From an uncultured Victivallales bacterium (GTDB lineage: Bacteria; Verrucomicrobiota; Lentisphaeria; Victivallales; UBA1829), in assembly GCA_934661375.1 (NCBI GenBank), contig CAKUJH010000001.1, positions 1 to 64,000 of the forward strand: a stretch of DNA of 64,000 nt, read 5' to 3'. The position numbers and the translations under genes are program-made. Under the pieces are notes generated by a model, which saw nothing but the letters and a program-made list of their open reading frames with translations, searched no databases and was not told where the DNA came from. Shown piece after piece: positions 1 through 8,951 of the stretch. Within the stretch, counting starts at the first letter, position 1; the number at the start of each line of letters is the position of its first letter.

Positions 1-173
1 GAGGCGCAACAGGGCTACAATTTAGCACACTTTCACTCTTTGTCAAATCAAATTTCAATTTTTTTTCGTGTTTTTTCAGCTTGTACTACATTATGCCGAT
101 TGAAATCCCCTTTTTTCATTCTATATTTCAGCTCATGGAAAATTCAACAAAGAAACAATATCAGGAGTTTCTT

Positions 174-1895
174 ATGGACAAGCATTTGCGTATCGGATAT
201 TTCGCCCACTGGTTTCAACCGGCTTATACAACCGAAGATTTTCTGCATGATCTGGGAGTCAACGCAGAAAAAATTGATTACTCGCAGAAAAACTATCTGG
301 AAAAATATGATGTCGCCATCATTGAACAGAACGGATTCAACGACTATATTGAAAATGACGAACTCTATATCCGCGATTGGGTGAAACGCGGCGGAATCTG
401 TCTGTTTCTGCATCAGGATTATATGCGCTGGGCACCTTATTTCCTGCCCGATGAACTGGGATATACGCAACTGATTCACCGGCATGTGAACACCATTCTG
501 GACTACCGAACCTACATGATGCCGTGGATTGAGGAAGCAGGCAAAGAACTGTTTGAATATCCGGAACGCATCACACCGGATGAAATGCTGGACTGGTATG
601 TTCCCGCCAATTCCTTCGGCATTGCCGCCGGACCGGATCAATGTAAACCGGAAATCTTCCGGACCGCCGCGCAATCCTGTTTTCTGGCAAACCCCGCCTG
701 GGAAATTCTCGGTTCCTATCTGGATCCGGCGGTACGCGACGGCGCGCTGATCCTGCGCGGCAAATATGGCAAAGGCATGTACTTCCTGAATCAGCTGATG
801 CGTCCGGAAGAACGGGTTGCCGAAAATGACCGCTGTTTCCGATTCTGGAAAAAGTATCTGCCGAATCTGCTGGCATATTTTGCGCGGTTCAAAGACAATA
901 TGCCGGCACCGGCACCCATTCCCGCGGCATCATCTCTTCCTCCGAAAAAAATTCATAAGATGGCTATTCACATGCACTCGCTGGACTGGTACGGCTGCGA
1001 TTCCATGCCCGGCACCATGAATGCCCTGATGCGATACAAGAATTTTGACATCTGCGCCCTGTCCGTCAAAGACACCGCCCCTTACGGGGGCAAGCTGGAT
1101 CCGGCATGTTTTTCCGACGACCATGCGCTGTTTCTGGACGGACAGGAATATCATCCGTTCAACTGGAACGACAAATATAAACATTTGAGCCACAACAACT
1201 ATCACATGCTTGCCATCGGCATTGACCCCGACGGCTACACGGCGGAATTCACGCGCAGTCTTTTTTCCGATGCGGAAGTCGATGCGTATCTCAAAAAAGC
1301 CCTTGCCCACATCCGCGACCACGGCGGAGCTTCCTGTGCCACCCATCCGTGGTGCGGCTACTGGCACGACTACCCTTTCGACGCCGTCGATTACGAAGAG
1401 TTGAAAACCATTTCCGGAACCGACATTGAGAAATACTGGCTCTCCGGCGGAAAGATCACCCTGATGAATTCCGTGGATTTATTCGGGACACGCAGTTTTT
1501 ACGACAATCCGGCGCTGAACTTTCTCTGTCTTCACGGGGAACCGCCCTGCCGTGACAATGTGGTCAAGGCAATTAAAGCCGGACACAACATAGCGGCGGC
1601 GTTTTTCGATGAAGCGGACATCATGCTGGGCGACGCGCTGCCGGGCGATACCGTTTCCGCCCGGAATGCGGCAGAACAGGAGCTGAAAATCAGCGCGAAA
1701 ATCTCCACCGGAAAAATCCGTCATATCCGGGTCTATTCCGGTGCAGACGTCATCTGGCAATCAGAAGAACAGAACGCGGAAATCCGGCGTTCCGTTTCCC
1801 TGTCCGGGCTGACGCTGAACAAATTCATCCGGGTGGAAATCGAAGGAGACAAACCCGTGCATATCGTCTGTTCCACGCCGTTCTATCTGGAATGA
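174..1895 (+). CDS. PHP-like metal-dependent hydrolase with N-terminal GATase-like region
   Basis: Predicted 573-aa cytosolic protein with no signal peptide. The ATG at 174 is chosen because AGGAG lies at 163-167; the upstream in-frame ATG at 135 has no such site. Residues 1 to about 230 look like a ThuA/glutamine-amidotransferase-type alpha/beta fold (repeated hydrophobic strands, a loop with RDWVKRGGICLFLHQDY). From about residue 260 a PHP-type domain begins with HMH (266-268), and a later THP (390-392) fits further metal ligands. The end is a short beta-rich region. PHP proteins are metal-dependent phosphoesterases, but such family members beside sugar genes often have unknown substrates. 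It is convergent with holB, 21 bp apart. I am fairly sure of the fold and unsure of the reaction. Confidence 0.7.
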   Translation: MDKHLRIGYFAHWFQPAYTTEDFLHDLGVNAEKIDYSQKNYLEKYDVAIIEQNGFNDYIENDELYIRDWVKRGGICLFLHQDYMRWAPYFLPDELGYTQLIHRHVNTILDYRTYMMPWIEEAGKELFEYPERITPDEMLDWYVPANSFGIAAGPDQCKPEIFRTAAQSCFLANPAWEILGSYLDPAVRDGALILRGKYGKGMYFLNQLMRPEERVAENDRCFRFWKKYLPNLLAYFARFKDNMPAPAPIPAASSLPPKKIHKMAIHMHSLDWYGCDSMPGTMNALMRYKNFDICALSVKDTAPYGGKLDPACFSDDHALFLDGQEYHPFNWNDKYKHLSHNNYHMLAIGIDPDGYTAEFTRSLFSDAEVDAYLKKALAHIRDHGGASCATHPWCGYWHDYPFDAVDYEELKTISGTDIEKYWLSGGKITLMNSVDLFGTRSFYDNPALNFLCLHGEPPCRDNVVKAIKAGHNIAAAFFDEADIMLGDALPGDTVSARNAAEQELKISAKISTGKIRHIRVYSGADVIWQSEEQNAEIRRSVSLSGLTLNKFIRVEIEGDKPVHIVCSTPFYLE

Positions 1896-1916
1896 CACAC
1901 TTCGCAGGGATGCGGT

Positions 1917-2987
1917 TCAGGCTTTTTTCCGGAGCAGCAGATTGATGGACAGACAGAAGGTGCGGATGGCAAGCTCGTCATTGACATTCGTCTGAAGCGC
2001 GGCAAGCAGCGACTCTGCGGCGTCCAGCATACGTCTGGCACGTTCCGGAGACAGCAGGGAATGCACCTTGGCGGCATCCGGCAGGATTTCCGGATTCGAC
2101 ATCACCTCCAGAGGAAGCTGTTCCGCCAGCAGAACCACCTGGGCGAACCAGGTGTGAATCATGCTGATGAACTGTTCCCGATTCCGGCGGTATTCACTGC
2201 CGGCTTCACCGTCAATGCGTTTTTCAATGAGTTTCACCCCGGCGTTTTCCAGTTCTTTGGCAGATTCCAGACGAGCCGCCCAGCGTTCCTCCGCCGCCAG
2301 TTGCGCCGCAGCCATCAGGGATGAGGAAATTTCCAGCAGAGCGCGGGTGCAGTCTTCCGCCCGCATGAGGCTGCGGTACGGCTGAAGCACCAGATTTTCC
2401 AGAATTGCAGGGACATCCGAACAGCGCGGGAAACGGTATTCGCAGCGGTTGTCGGTCAGTGCCAGCAGCTGACAGCGGGAGCGGATGGTCGGCAGCAGGG
2501 CGGAAGGACGCCCGGTGGTCAGGACAAACAGACATTTTCCCGGCGGTTCCTCCAAGGTTTTCAGGAAAGCGTTCTGCGCCGATTCGTTCATGGTGTCCGC
2601 TTCCTGAATGACTCCGATTTTCCAGCCGGAAACGGAAACGCTGCTCAAATGGAACTGCGACTCAAACCAGCGCAGAGTGTCCGGATCGCCCGAATCCTTG
2701 CCGATCACGATTTCCCGCGCACGGGAAGTCGGCGCCAGGATATGAAAATCCGGATAGATTCCGTTAAGAATCTGGCGGCATTCTCCGCATTCCATACAGG
2801 GACCGCCGTCCGGACGCTGATTTTCGCAAACGCGCAAAGCCGCCAGCAGCAGCGGAAAGTCCGTGCGGAAATCGGGATTGGAAGTTACGACAAGGTAAGC
2901 GTGCGACATCCGGTCGGACCGCTTGGCATGAGCCAGTGCCGCAGTAAGCATCGGATAACGTTCAGAATAAGTCTGCCAGCCGGTCAT
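1917..2987 (-). CDS. holB: DNA polymerase III delta' subunit
   Basis: 356-aa clamp-loader subunit of the replicative polymerase. The N-terminal RuvB/AAA-like domain carries a four-cysteine zinc site (Cys54, 64, 67, 70; CENQRPDGGPCMECGEC). The sensor region is clear: NAFLKTLEEPP followed by TIRSRCQ (SRC motif). As usual for delta', there is no functional Walker A lysine. The ATG at 2985-2987 is preceded by GGAGG and lies inside the end of tmk (26-nt overlap), so the two genes are translationally coupled. A start 17 codons further upstream is possible but lacks a ribosome site. The tmk-holB pairing is common in bacteria and supports the call. Confidence 0.9.
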   Translation of the reverse strand: MTGWQTYSERYPMLTAALAHAKRSDRMSHAYLVVTSNPDFRTDFPLLLAALRVCENQRPDGGPCMECGECRQILNGIYPDFHILAPTSRAREIVIGKDSGDPDTLRWFESQFHLSSVSVSGWKIGVIQEADTMNESAQNAFLKTLEEPPGKCLFVLTTGRPSALLPTIRSRCQLLALTDNRCEYRFPRCSDVPAILENLVLQPYRSLMRAEDCTRALLEISSSLMAAAQLAAEERWAARLESAKELENAGVKLIEKRIDGEAGSEYRRNREQFISMIHTWFAQVVLLAEQLPLEVMSNPEILPDAAKVHSLLSPERARRMLDAAESLLAALQTNVNDELAIRTFCLSINLLLRKKA

Positions 2988-3624
2988 GTACCGCCTCCAT
3001 GATTTGAGCGTGAACTTCTTCCGGGGAACGTGCGGCATCCACGATCCGGAAACGGTGCGGGTTGAGCCGTGCCAGTTCCAGGAAAGCGTTCCGCACGTCG
3101 TGATGAAATTTCATTTTTTCGGAATCGAAACGGTCTTTTTCCGCTCCGCCGCGTTTCCGGCTGCGTTCGATGCCGAGTTCGGGGGGGATATCCAGCAGCA
3201 GCGTGAGATCCGGCTCCAGCGAACCGCAGGCGAAACGGTTGATCCGGAACACCATGTTCAGGTCGAGGCCGCGTGCATAGCCCTGATACGCCGAAGTGGA
3301 GTCGAAAAAACGGTCGCTGAGCAGAATGCCGCCGCGCCGGAGAACCGGTTCAATCAGCCGATGCGTCATCTGGGCATGACATGCGCCGAACAGCAGCAGT
3401 TCCGTTTCCGGCAGCAGGTCGTCGCCCGGCGTCGGGACTTTGAGCAGCTCCCGGATTTTTTCCGCAACGGGAGTTCCTCCGGGCGACCGGGACACCTCCA
3501 CGGAGCGTCCCAGTTCCCGCAGTTTTTCGGCCAGCAGCCGGATCTGAGTGCTTTTCCCGCACCCTTCCATGCCCTCGAACGTGATAAAATACCCTTTTTT
3601 GTCAGGAAAATCCGTCTTTTTCAT
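2962..3624 (-). CDS. tmk: thymidylate kinase
   Basis: 220-aa dTMP kinase, converting dTMP to dTDP with ATP for DNA synthesis. The P-loop GMEGCGKST sits at residues 18-26. The DR motif (DRFFDSTSAYQG) and a lid-like Arg-rich stretch (ERSRKRGGAEKDRF) follow. The usual start is the ATG at 3622-3624. Longer in-frame starts upstream (3675, 3714) would run into the promoter region and give an atypical N-terminus. The 3' end overlaps holB. No strong Shine-Dalgarno is visible, so the start is slightly uncertain. Confidence 0.93.
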   Translation of the reverse strand: MKKTDFPDKKGYFITFEGMEGCGKSTQIRLLAEKLRELGRSVEVSRSPGGTPVAEKIRELLKVPTPGDDLLPETELLLFGACHAQMTHRLIEPVLRRGGILLSDRFFDSTSAYQGYARGLDLNMVFRINRFACGSLEPDLTLLLDIPPELGIERSRKRGGAEKDRFDSEKMKFHHDVRNAFLELARLNPHRFRIVDAARSPEEVHAQIMEAVHDRLADLF

Positions 3625-3660
3625 ACTTTGTATTTGCGATTCCGTCCATGAGACTGTAAA

Positions 3661-3689
3661 TTGACATTCAAACATTTTACCAGTAACAA
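3661..3689 (+). promoter_or_regulatory. promoter for the AICAR transformylase-recD2-asnB run
   Basis: A -35 TTGACA (3661-3666), a 17-nt spacer and a -10 TAACAA (3684-3689) lie 39 nt upstream of the start codon at 3729. The -10 box is interleaved with the -10 of the opposing tmk promoter. Confidence 0.55.
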
Positions 3690-3714
3690 TACCACGGAAG
3701 TGGGCAATCTTCAA
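3686..3714 (-). promoter_or_regulatory. promoter for tmk-holB
   Basis: Reading the minus strand, TTGAAG (3709-3714), a 17-nt spacer and TATTGT (3686-3691) form a sigma-70-like promoter. Its -10 overlaps the -10 of the plus-strand promoter by four bases, so the two polymerases would compete. Confidence 0.5.
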
Positions 3715-3728
3715 ATGGAGAATGAAAA

Positions 3729-4850
3729 ATGGCCGAAAAATTAGCCAGAAACTCTTATCTGACCCGCAATGAGGGCAACTATCCGGAAAAAATCACAGTG
3801 GGAACCCGTGTCTATGTCAAGAACAGCGACCTCCGTTACGGGACCAACCCGCACCAGCCCGCCGCGCTGTATGTTCCGGAAGGCGGACACGGCGCCATCG
3901 CGGACATGAAAACGCTCAAGAGCGGCAAGAACGGTCTTTCCCAGACCAATCTGGAAGATATATCCGGCGCGCTGAACATTGTGAAGTTCTTCGCCAAGCC
4001 CGCCTGTGCAGTCATGAAACACGTCAACCCCAGCGGCGCGGCTGTCATGCGCGACGGTGAAACCCTGCGCGATGTCTACATCAAAGCCCGCGACTGCGAC
4101 GCCCGCGCGGCATTCGGCAGTGTGATCGCATTCAACGTCAAAGTCGACGCCGCCACCGCCGAGGAAATCATGAGCACATTCTGTGAATGTGTGGTTGCGC
4201 CCGCATTCGATGAGGAAGCCCTGGCGCTGTTCAATGATGCGGAACGGTTCAAACTCAACAAACAGATCCGCATTCTCCAGTGCGGCGACATCTCCACCCT
4301 GCCCCGTTATGTGGAAGACAATGCCGACGGACGTTTCGACACCTTCAAGGTGCTGGGCGACGGCTCTCTGGTCATCGCCGCCCCGCTGCTGACCCATGTC
4401 CGCTCCGCCGCCGATCTTCCGGCAGCCTCCGGTGAAAACAAAGCCTGCGGTCCGCAGGTCTCCTCCGTCGAACCCACGCCCGCCCAGATGGAAGATCTGC
4501 TGGATGCGTGGTACATCAATATCGGCGTCCGTTCCAACGGCGTAGTCATTGTGAAAAACGGTCAGACTCTGGCTGTCGGCACCGGCGAACAGGACCGCGT
4601 GGGCGCAGTGGAACAGGCTATTGAGAAATTCGGTCTCAAATACAAAGGGGCAAACACGCTTGAAGGCGCAGTCATGTCCAGCGACGGCTTCTTCCCGTTC
4701 TACGATGCAGTTGAAGTCGCAGCCAAAGCCGGCATCAAGGCGATCGTCGCGCCGTCCGGCTCCCTGAAGGACGCCGACGTCATCAAACGCGCCAACGAAC
4801 TCGGCGTGGTCCTGCGTCACGCGCCGGAACGGATCTTCTCCCATCATTGA
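3729..4850 (+). CDS. stand-alone AICAR transformylase (phosphoribosylaminoimidazolecarboxamide formyltransferase)
   Basis: 373-aa enzyme of late purine synthesis that formylates AICAR to FAICAR using 10-formyl-tetrahydrofolate. It matches only the C-terminal domain of bifunctional PurH. The family motifs RYGTNPHQPAALY (37-49) and the catalytic Lys-His pair (MKHVNPSGAA, K97-H98) are present. The roughly 200-residue IMP cyclohydrolase domain is absent, and no sequence upstream encodes it. Stand-alone enzymes of this type (PRK07106-like) are known in some bacteria, so a separate cyclohydrolase is expected elsewhere. GGAG at 3717-3720 sets the ATG at 3729. It is followed after 13 bp by recD2. Confidence 0.88.
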   Translation: MAEKLARNSYLTRNEGNYPEKITVGTRVYVKNSDLRYGTNPHQPAALYVPEGGHGAIADMKTLKSGKNGLSQTNLEDISGALNIVKFFAKPACAVMKHVNPSGAAVMRDGETLRDVYIKARDCDARAAFGSVIAFNVKVDAATAEEIMSTFCECVVAPAFDEEALALFNDAERFKLNKQIRILQCGDISTLPRYVEDNADGRFDTFKVLGDGSLVIAAPLLTHVRSAADLPAASGENKACGPQVSSVEPTPAQMEDLLDAWYINIGVRSNGVVIVKNGQTLAVGTGEQDRVGAVEQAIEKFGLKYKGANTLEGAVMSSDGFFPFYDAVEVAAKAGIKAIVAPSGSLKDADVIKRANELGVVLRHAPERIFSHH

Positions 4851-4863
4851 TGGAGTCCGCCTG

Positions 4864-7062
4864 ATGAGTTCTGCCCCGGAAAACGGAAACCTCACCGAAC
4901 AGACTTTGCGCGGACGGGTGGAAAAAGTCATTTTCCGCAACGAGGAAAACGGCTTCGAAGTGCTGTCCGTGCAGGATGTCCGGGGAACTCTGCACAGTGT
5001 CTGCGGATGCCTGCCGGGCATTGCGGAAGGACAAGGAGTCGAACTCAAAGGACATTGGGAGTTTCATCCGGAACACGGACGCCGTTTCCGGGTGGATTCC
5101 TGTACATTTTCCCTGCCGACAACCTTGGAAGGCATCGAAAAGTATCTGGCGTCGGGCGCCATCAAAGGCATCGGCGCAAAATATGCCAGGGCGATTGTCG
5201 AAACTTTCGGTGCGGAAACCCTGCAAGTGCTGGACAACGCTTCCGCACGGCTGAAAGAGGTGCCGGGTCTCGGCAGAAAACGCATTGAAGCCATCCGGAA
5301 AGCCTGGGGGGAAAGTTCGGAAAAACGCAACCTCCAGCTGCACATGCAGAGTCTCGGCATCAGCACGGCTTATTTCAACCGGATCTACGCGCTTTACGGC
5401 ATCCAGTCCGCGGAAGTGCTGCGCACCAACCCGTACCGGCTGGCGGCGGATGTGGACGGCATCGGTTTTGTCATGGCAGACCGCATTGCGGCAAATGCCG
5501 GCATCGGAAAAAACGATCCGCAGCGGCTGATCTCCGGAGTCGGGCATACCTTGAAACAGATCCGCGTGTCGGGACACGTCTGCATGCCGGAAAATGAATT
5601 TCTCCGGACGCTCGGCGAACTTCTGGATGTGGATGACGTTCATGCGAAACAGGCTTTGGAACTGGCGGTTCAGGCAAGACGCGCGGTCATTTTCCCTGCC
5701 CCGAACGGAGTTCCGATGGTTTATGAACCGGGACTGCTCCGCTGCGAACAGGAACTTCCGCTGCTGATTGCCGGACTGATGCGCACTCCGCACCATTTCG
5801 GGGAACGGATTCTGAAATATGCCGCGCCGCAGGGTTCAAAATTTTCCGGGGAACAGCTGAACGCGGTGATCCGGGCGGGCAAAAGTCCGGTCAGCATCAT
5901 CACCGGCGGACCCGGCGTCGGCAAAACCACTGTCGTGGCGGAAATCGTCCGGCGTGCCAAAGCCGCGGGACTGAATCTGGTGCTGGCGGCTCCTACGGGA
6001 CGCGCCGCCAAACGCATGAGCGAAACCACAGGCGTCAAAGCCTCCACCCTGCACCGTCTGCTCAAATGGGATCCCGCCAAACGCCAGTTCGTGCATAACA
6101 AATCGAAACCGCTGCCCAATCAGCTGTTTGTACTGGATGAAGTTTCCATGCTGGATCTGCCGCTTTCCGTGGCATTCTTCCGGGCGGTCCGGCCGGGCGC
6201 AGCCGTCATTCTGGTGGGCGATGCCGACCAGCTGCCGTCCGTGGGACCCGGTTCCGTGCTGAACGACCTGATTGCCTGCGGAGAAATTCCTGTTTCCCGG
6301 CTCACGCGTATTTTCCGGCAGGGCAGCGGCAGCGGCATTATTCAGGCGGCTCATGAAGTCAACGAAGGTATCGTGCCGCAGATGCCGGCAGCCGGTCCGG
6401 AACACATCTCCGATTTCTACTGGATTGAAAAAGATGACCCGGAAGAAGCCGCCCTGCTGATTGAACGTCTGGTCACGGAACGCATTCCGAAGCGTTTCGG
6501 ATTCAATCCCAAAACCGATATTCAGGTGCTTTCCCCGATGAACCGCGGGATCTGCGGCACAGTTCAGCTGAATGAGCGTCTGCAAATGCTGCTGAATCCG
6601 AACGCCGCGGGGTTCCGCTCCGGAGAAAGAATTTTTCATGCCGGCGACAAAGTCATGCAGGTCAGCAACAATTACGACAAGGGCGTTTTCAACGGCGATA
6701 TGGGAGTCATCCTTTCCATCCGCCATTCGGACAACACTTTTACGGTCCGTTACGACCAGGACGATGTGGAATACAGTTTTCTGGAATCAAACCAGCTGGT
6801 GCCGGCTTATGCGGTAACGGTTCACAAATCACAGGGCAGCGAATTCCCGGCGGTGGTCATGCCCGTGCTGACGCAGCATTACATGATGCTTCAGCGCAAT
6901 CTGCTTTATACCGGCATGACCCGTGCCAGAAAACTGATGATCCTGATCGGCTCACGGAAAGCAGTTTCCATGGCAGTCCGCAATGCCGTCCGGGAACCCC
7001 GCCATTCCCTGCTGCTCGAACGTCTTAAAGAAGTATTCAGCCGAATTGCCGGGAGCAGATGA
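4864..7062 (+). CDS. recD2: RecD2-type ATP-dependent DNA helicase
   Basis: 732-aa SF1B 5'-3' helicase of the RecD2/TraA family, acting in DNA repair without RecBC. Order of domains: N-terminal OB-like region (about 15-85), helix-hairpin-helix repeats (about 95-250, including VPGLGRKR and VDGIGFVMADRIA), then the helicase core. Walker A GGPGVGKTT is at 348-356. Walker B-like VLDEVSMLD, GDADQLPSVGPG and the C-terminal VTVHKSQGSEF (motif V/VI region) follow. Length fits RecD2 (about 720-740) rather than RecD. Tightly spaced with the neighbours on both sides, probably one transcript. Confidence 0.93.
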   Translation: MSSAPENGNLTEQTLRGRVEKVIFRNEENGFEVLSVQDVRGTLHSVCGCLPGIAEGQGVELKGHWEFHPEHGRRFRVDSCTFSLPTTLEGIEKYLASGAIKGIGAKYARAIVETFGAETLQVLDNASARLKEVPGLGRKRIEAIRKAWGESSEKRNLQLHMQSLGISTAYFNRIYALYGIQSAEVLRTNPYRLAADVDGIGFVMADRIAANAGIGKNDPQRLISGVGHTLKQIRVSGHVCMPENEFLRTLGELLDVDDVHAKQALELAVQARRAVIFPAPNGVPMVYEPGLLRCEQELPLLIAGLMRTPHHFGERILKYAAPQGSKFSGEQLNAVIRAGKSPVSIITGGPGVGKTTVVAEIVRRAKAAGLNLVLAAPTGRAAKRMSETTGVKASTLHRLLKWDPAKRQFVHNKSKPLPNQLFVLDEVSMLDLPLSVAFFRAVRPGAAVILVGDADQLPSVGPGSVLNDLIACGEIPVSRLTRIFRQGSGSGIIQAAHEVNEGIVPQMPAAGPEHISDFYWIEKDDPEEAALLIERLVTERIPKRFGFNPKTDIQVLSPMNRGICGTVQLNERLQMLLNPNAAGFRSGERIFHAGDKVMQVSNNYDKGVFNGDMGVILSIRHSDNTFTVRYDQDDVEYSFLESNQLVPAYAVTVHKSQGSEFPAVVMPVLTQHYMMLQRNLLYTGMTRARKLMILIGSRKAVSMAVRNAVREPRHSLLLERLKEVFSRIAGSR

Positions 7063-7064
7063 AT

Positions 7065-8951
7065 ATGTGTGGAATCGCCGGATTTGTCAACTTGAACTCC
7101 GAGCCGCCGCAGGAACAGATTCTGCGGAACATGCTGATCCCCATGATCTGCCGCGGTCCGGACGGCGAAGGTGTCCGGATTTCCGGTCCGGCGGCACTTG
7201 GACACCGGAGACTGGCGGTCATCGACCTGCTTTCCGGCGCACAGCCGATGTGCAATGAGGACGGCTCTGTCTGGATCACCTTCAACGGCGAAATCTTCAA
7301 CTACCGTGAACTCCGCACCCGCCTGCTCCGGAAAGGACACCGGTTCAGAACGGAGTCTGATACCGAAGTTCTTGTTCATCTATATGAAGAATACGGTACA
7401 GAAATGTTTGCACATCTGAGCGGCTTCTATGCCTTCGCCATTTACAATGTCTCATCCGGGAAACTGCTGCTGGCGCGGGACTGTGCCGGAGTCAAACCGC
7501 TGTTTTATTTCCAGACACCGGAAGTGTTTGCCTTTGCCAGCACCATTCCGGCACTGCGGCGGCATCCGGCATTTCCGCACGAACTCAACCGGCAGGCTCT
7601 GTGGGATTTTCTGTCCCTGCAATACATTCCGCAGGGAACAGCCTACCGGAAAGTGCGGCGGCTTGAACCCGGTTCGTTTCTGGAACTGAATCTGAACGGC
7701 AGTTCCGCCGCAGTCCGCCGGTTCTGGAAACCGGAAACATTGCACGAAAACAAATTGCAGATTTCCTACCGGGACGCCTGTGCCGAACTGGAAAAACGGG
7801 TGCGTCAGGCTGTGGCTGAACGTCTGATCGCCGATGTGCCGCTGGGAGTCTTTCTGTCCGGAGGAGTGGATTCCGCCATTGTCGCAGGTCTGGCGGCGGA
7901 AATGACCGGCTCGCCGCTGCACTGTTACTCCATCGCATTCCGGGAAAAAACCTATGATGAACGGGGATCCGCCGCGGAAAATGCCGCATGGGCGCGGCAG
8001 TTCGCCCGGCATGGTCTGATTCACCGGATTCAGGAAGTCGATCCCTGCGATATTTCCATTCTGGAAAAACGGATTGCGGAATATGGACAGCCTTTTGCGG
8101 ACGCTTCGCTGATTCCGACCTCGCAGCTGTGCGCGTTTGCCCGCAGCGAAGTAACGGTTGCGCTGGGCGGCGACGGCGCAGATGAAATGTTCCGGGGCTA
8201 TGAACGGTATATGGCAATGCGGTATCTGGAAAAATCTGATTTTCTGCCGGCGGCTCTGCGGAAAATACTGACCGGCACAATTTGCTCCCTGCTGCCGGAT
8301 CACGGAGGAGAACGCGGCAGTCTGGCGCGCGCCAGACGTTTTTTCCGGGGAATCGGGGCGTCCGGAGCAGAACGGTACCTGGGCATTGTCTCTCATACCG
8401 GTGAATCGCTCAAACGCCGGTTCTGCGGCAGCGGTTTCGAAGGGATGCGCCCGACACTGGAACAGTTTGATACAGAAGAACATCCGTTCGGGAAAGCCGG
8501 GGACGTTCCGCTTTTCGATCTCCGCACGTACCTGCCCTGCGATATTCTGGCAAAAGCCGATACAGCCTCCATGTCCGCTTCGCTGGAACTGCGCTCCCCG
8601 TTTCTGGACCGGCGGGTCATGGAATTTGCCCTGTCTCTGCCGGAAAATTTCAAGGAACAGAACGGACACCGCAAACGCATTCTGACCGACACCTTCGCCC
8701 GGTACCTGCCGCCGGGTCTTGCCCGCCGCCGCAAACGCGGATTCGGCGTGCCGCTGGCAGACTGGTTCCGCGGCGAATGGAAAAATCTTCTGCTGGAACG
8801 GCTTCCGCAAGGAGAAGGGGTGAAGTCCGGCATGTTTTCCAAAACCGGAATCGAACAGCTGATCGCGGAACATCAGGCAGGATGCGACCGCAGTTACGCA
8901 CTTTTTTCAGCACTGGTGCTGGAGATGTTTCTGGACAGCATAAAGCCGTAA
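7065..8951 (+). CDS. asnB: asparagine synthase (glutamine-hydrolysing)
   Basis: 628-aa class II amidotransferase that makes asparagine, or amidates a related carboxylate, from aspartate, ATP and glutamine. The N-terminal glutaminase needs Cys as residue 2, so the start is the ATG at 7065 (MCGIAGF), with GGGAG at 7051-7055 as ribosome site. An ATG six bases earlier (7059, overlapping the recD2 stop) would bury the nucleophile. Further motifs are RGPDG, FNGEIFNY and the synthetase PP-loop SGGVDS (265-270). The length of about 630 is typical of the AsnB/AsnO group, some of which act in polysaccharide clusters. The 3' end overlaps the opposing tilS by 45 bp. Confidence 0.9.
   Translation: MCGIAGFVNLNSEPPQEQILRNMLIPMICRGPDGEGVRISGPAALGHRRLAVIDLLSGAQPMCNEDGSVWITFNGEIFNYRELRTRLLRKGHRFRTESDTEVLVHLYEEYGTEMFAHLSGFYAFAIYNVSSGKLLLARDCAGVKPLFYFQTPEVFAFASTIPALRRHPAFPHELNRQALWDFLSLQYIPQGTAYRKVRRLEPGSFLELNLNGSSAAVRRFWKPETLHENKLQISYRDACAELEKRVRQAVAERLIADVPLGVFLSGGVDSAIVAGLAAEMTGSPLHCYSIAFREKTYDERGSAAENAAWARQFARHGLIHRIQEVDPCDISILEKRIAEYGQPFADASLIPTSQLCAFARSEVTVALGGDGADEMFRGYERYMAMRYLEKSDFLPAALRKILTGTICSLLPDHGGERGSLARARRFFRGIGASGAERYLGIVSHTGESLKRRFCGSGFEGMRPTLEQFDTEEHPFGKAGDVPLFDLRTYLPCDILAKADTASMSASLELRSPFLDRRVMEFALSLPENFKEQNGHRKRILTDTFARYLPPGLARRRKRGFGVPLADWFRGEWKNLLLERLPQGEGVKSGMFSKTGIEQLIAEHQAGCDRSYALFSALVLEMFLDSIKP

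Noticed and set aside
7059..7064. ATG two codons before the asnB start
   Set aside because: It would place Cys at residue 4 and destroy the N-terminal nucleophile.
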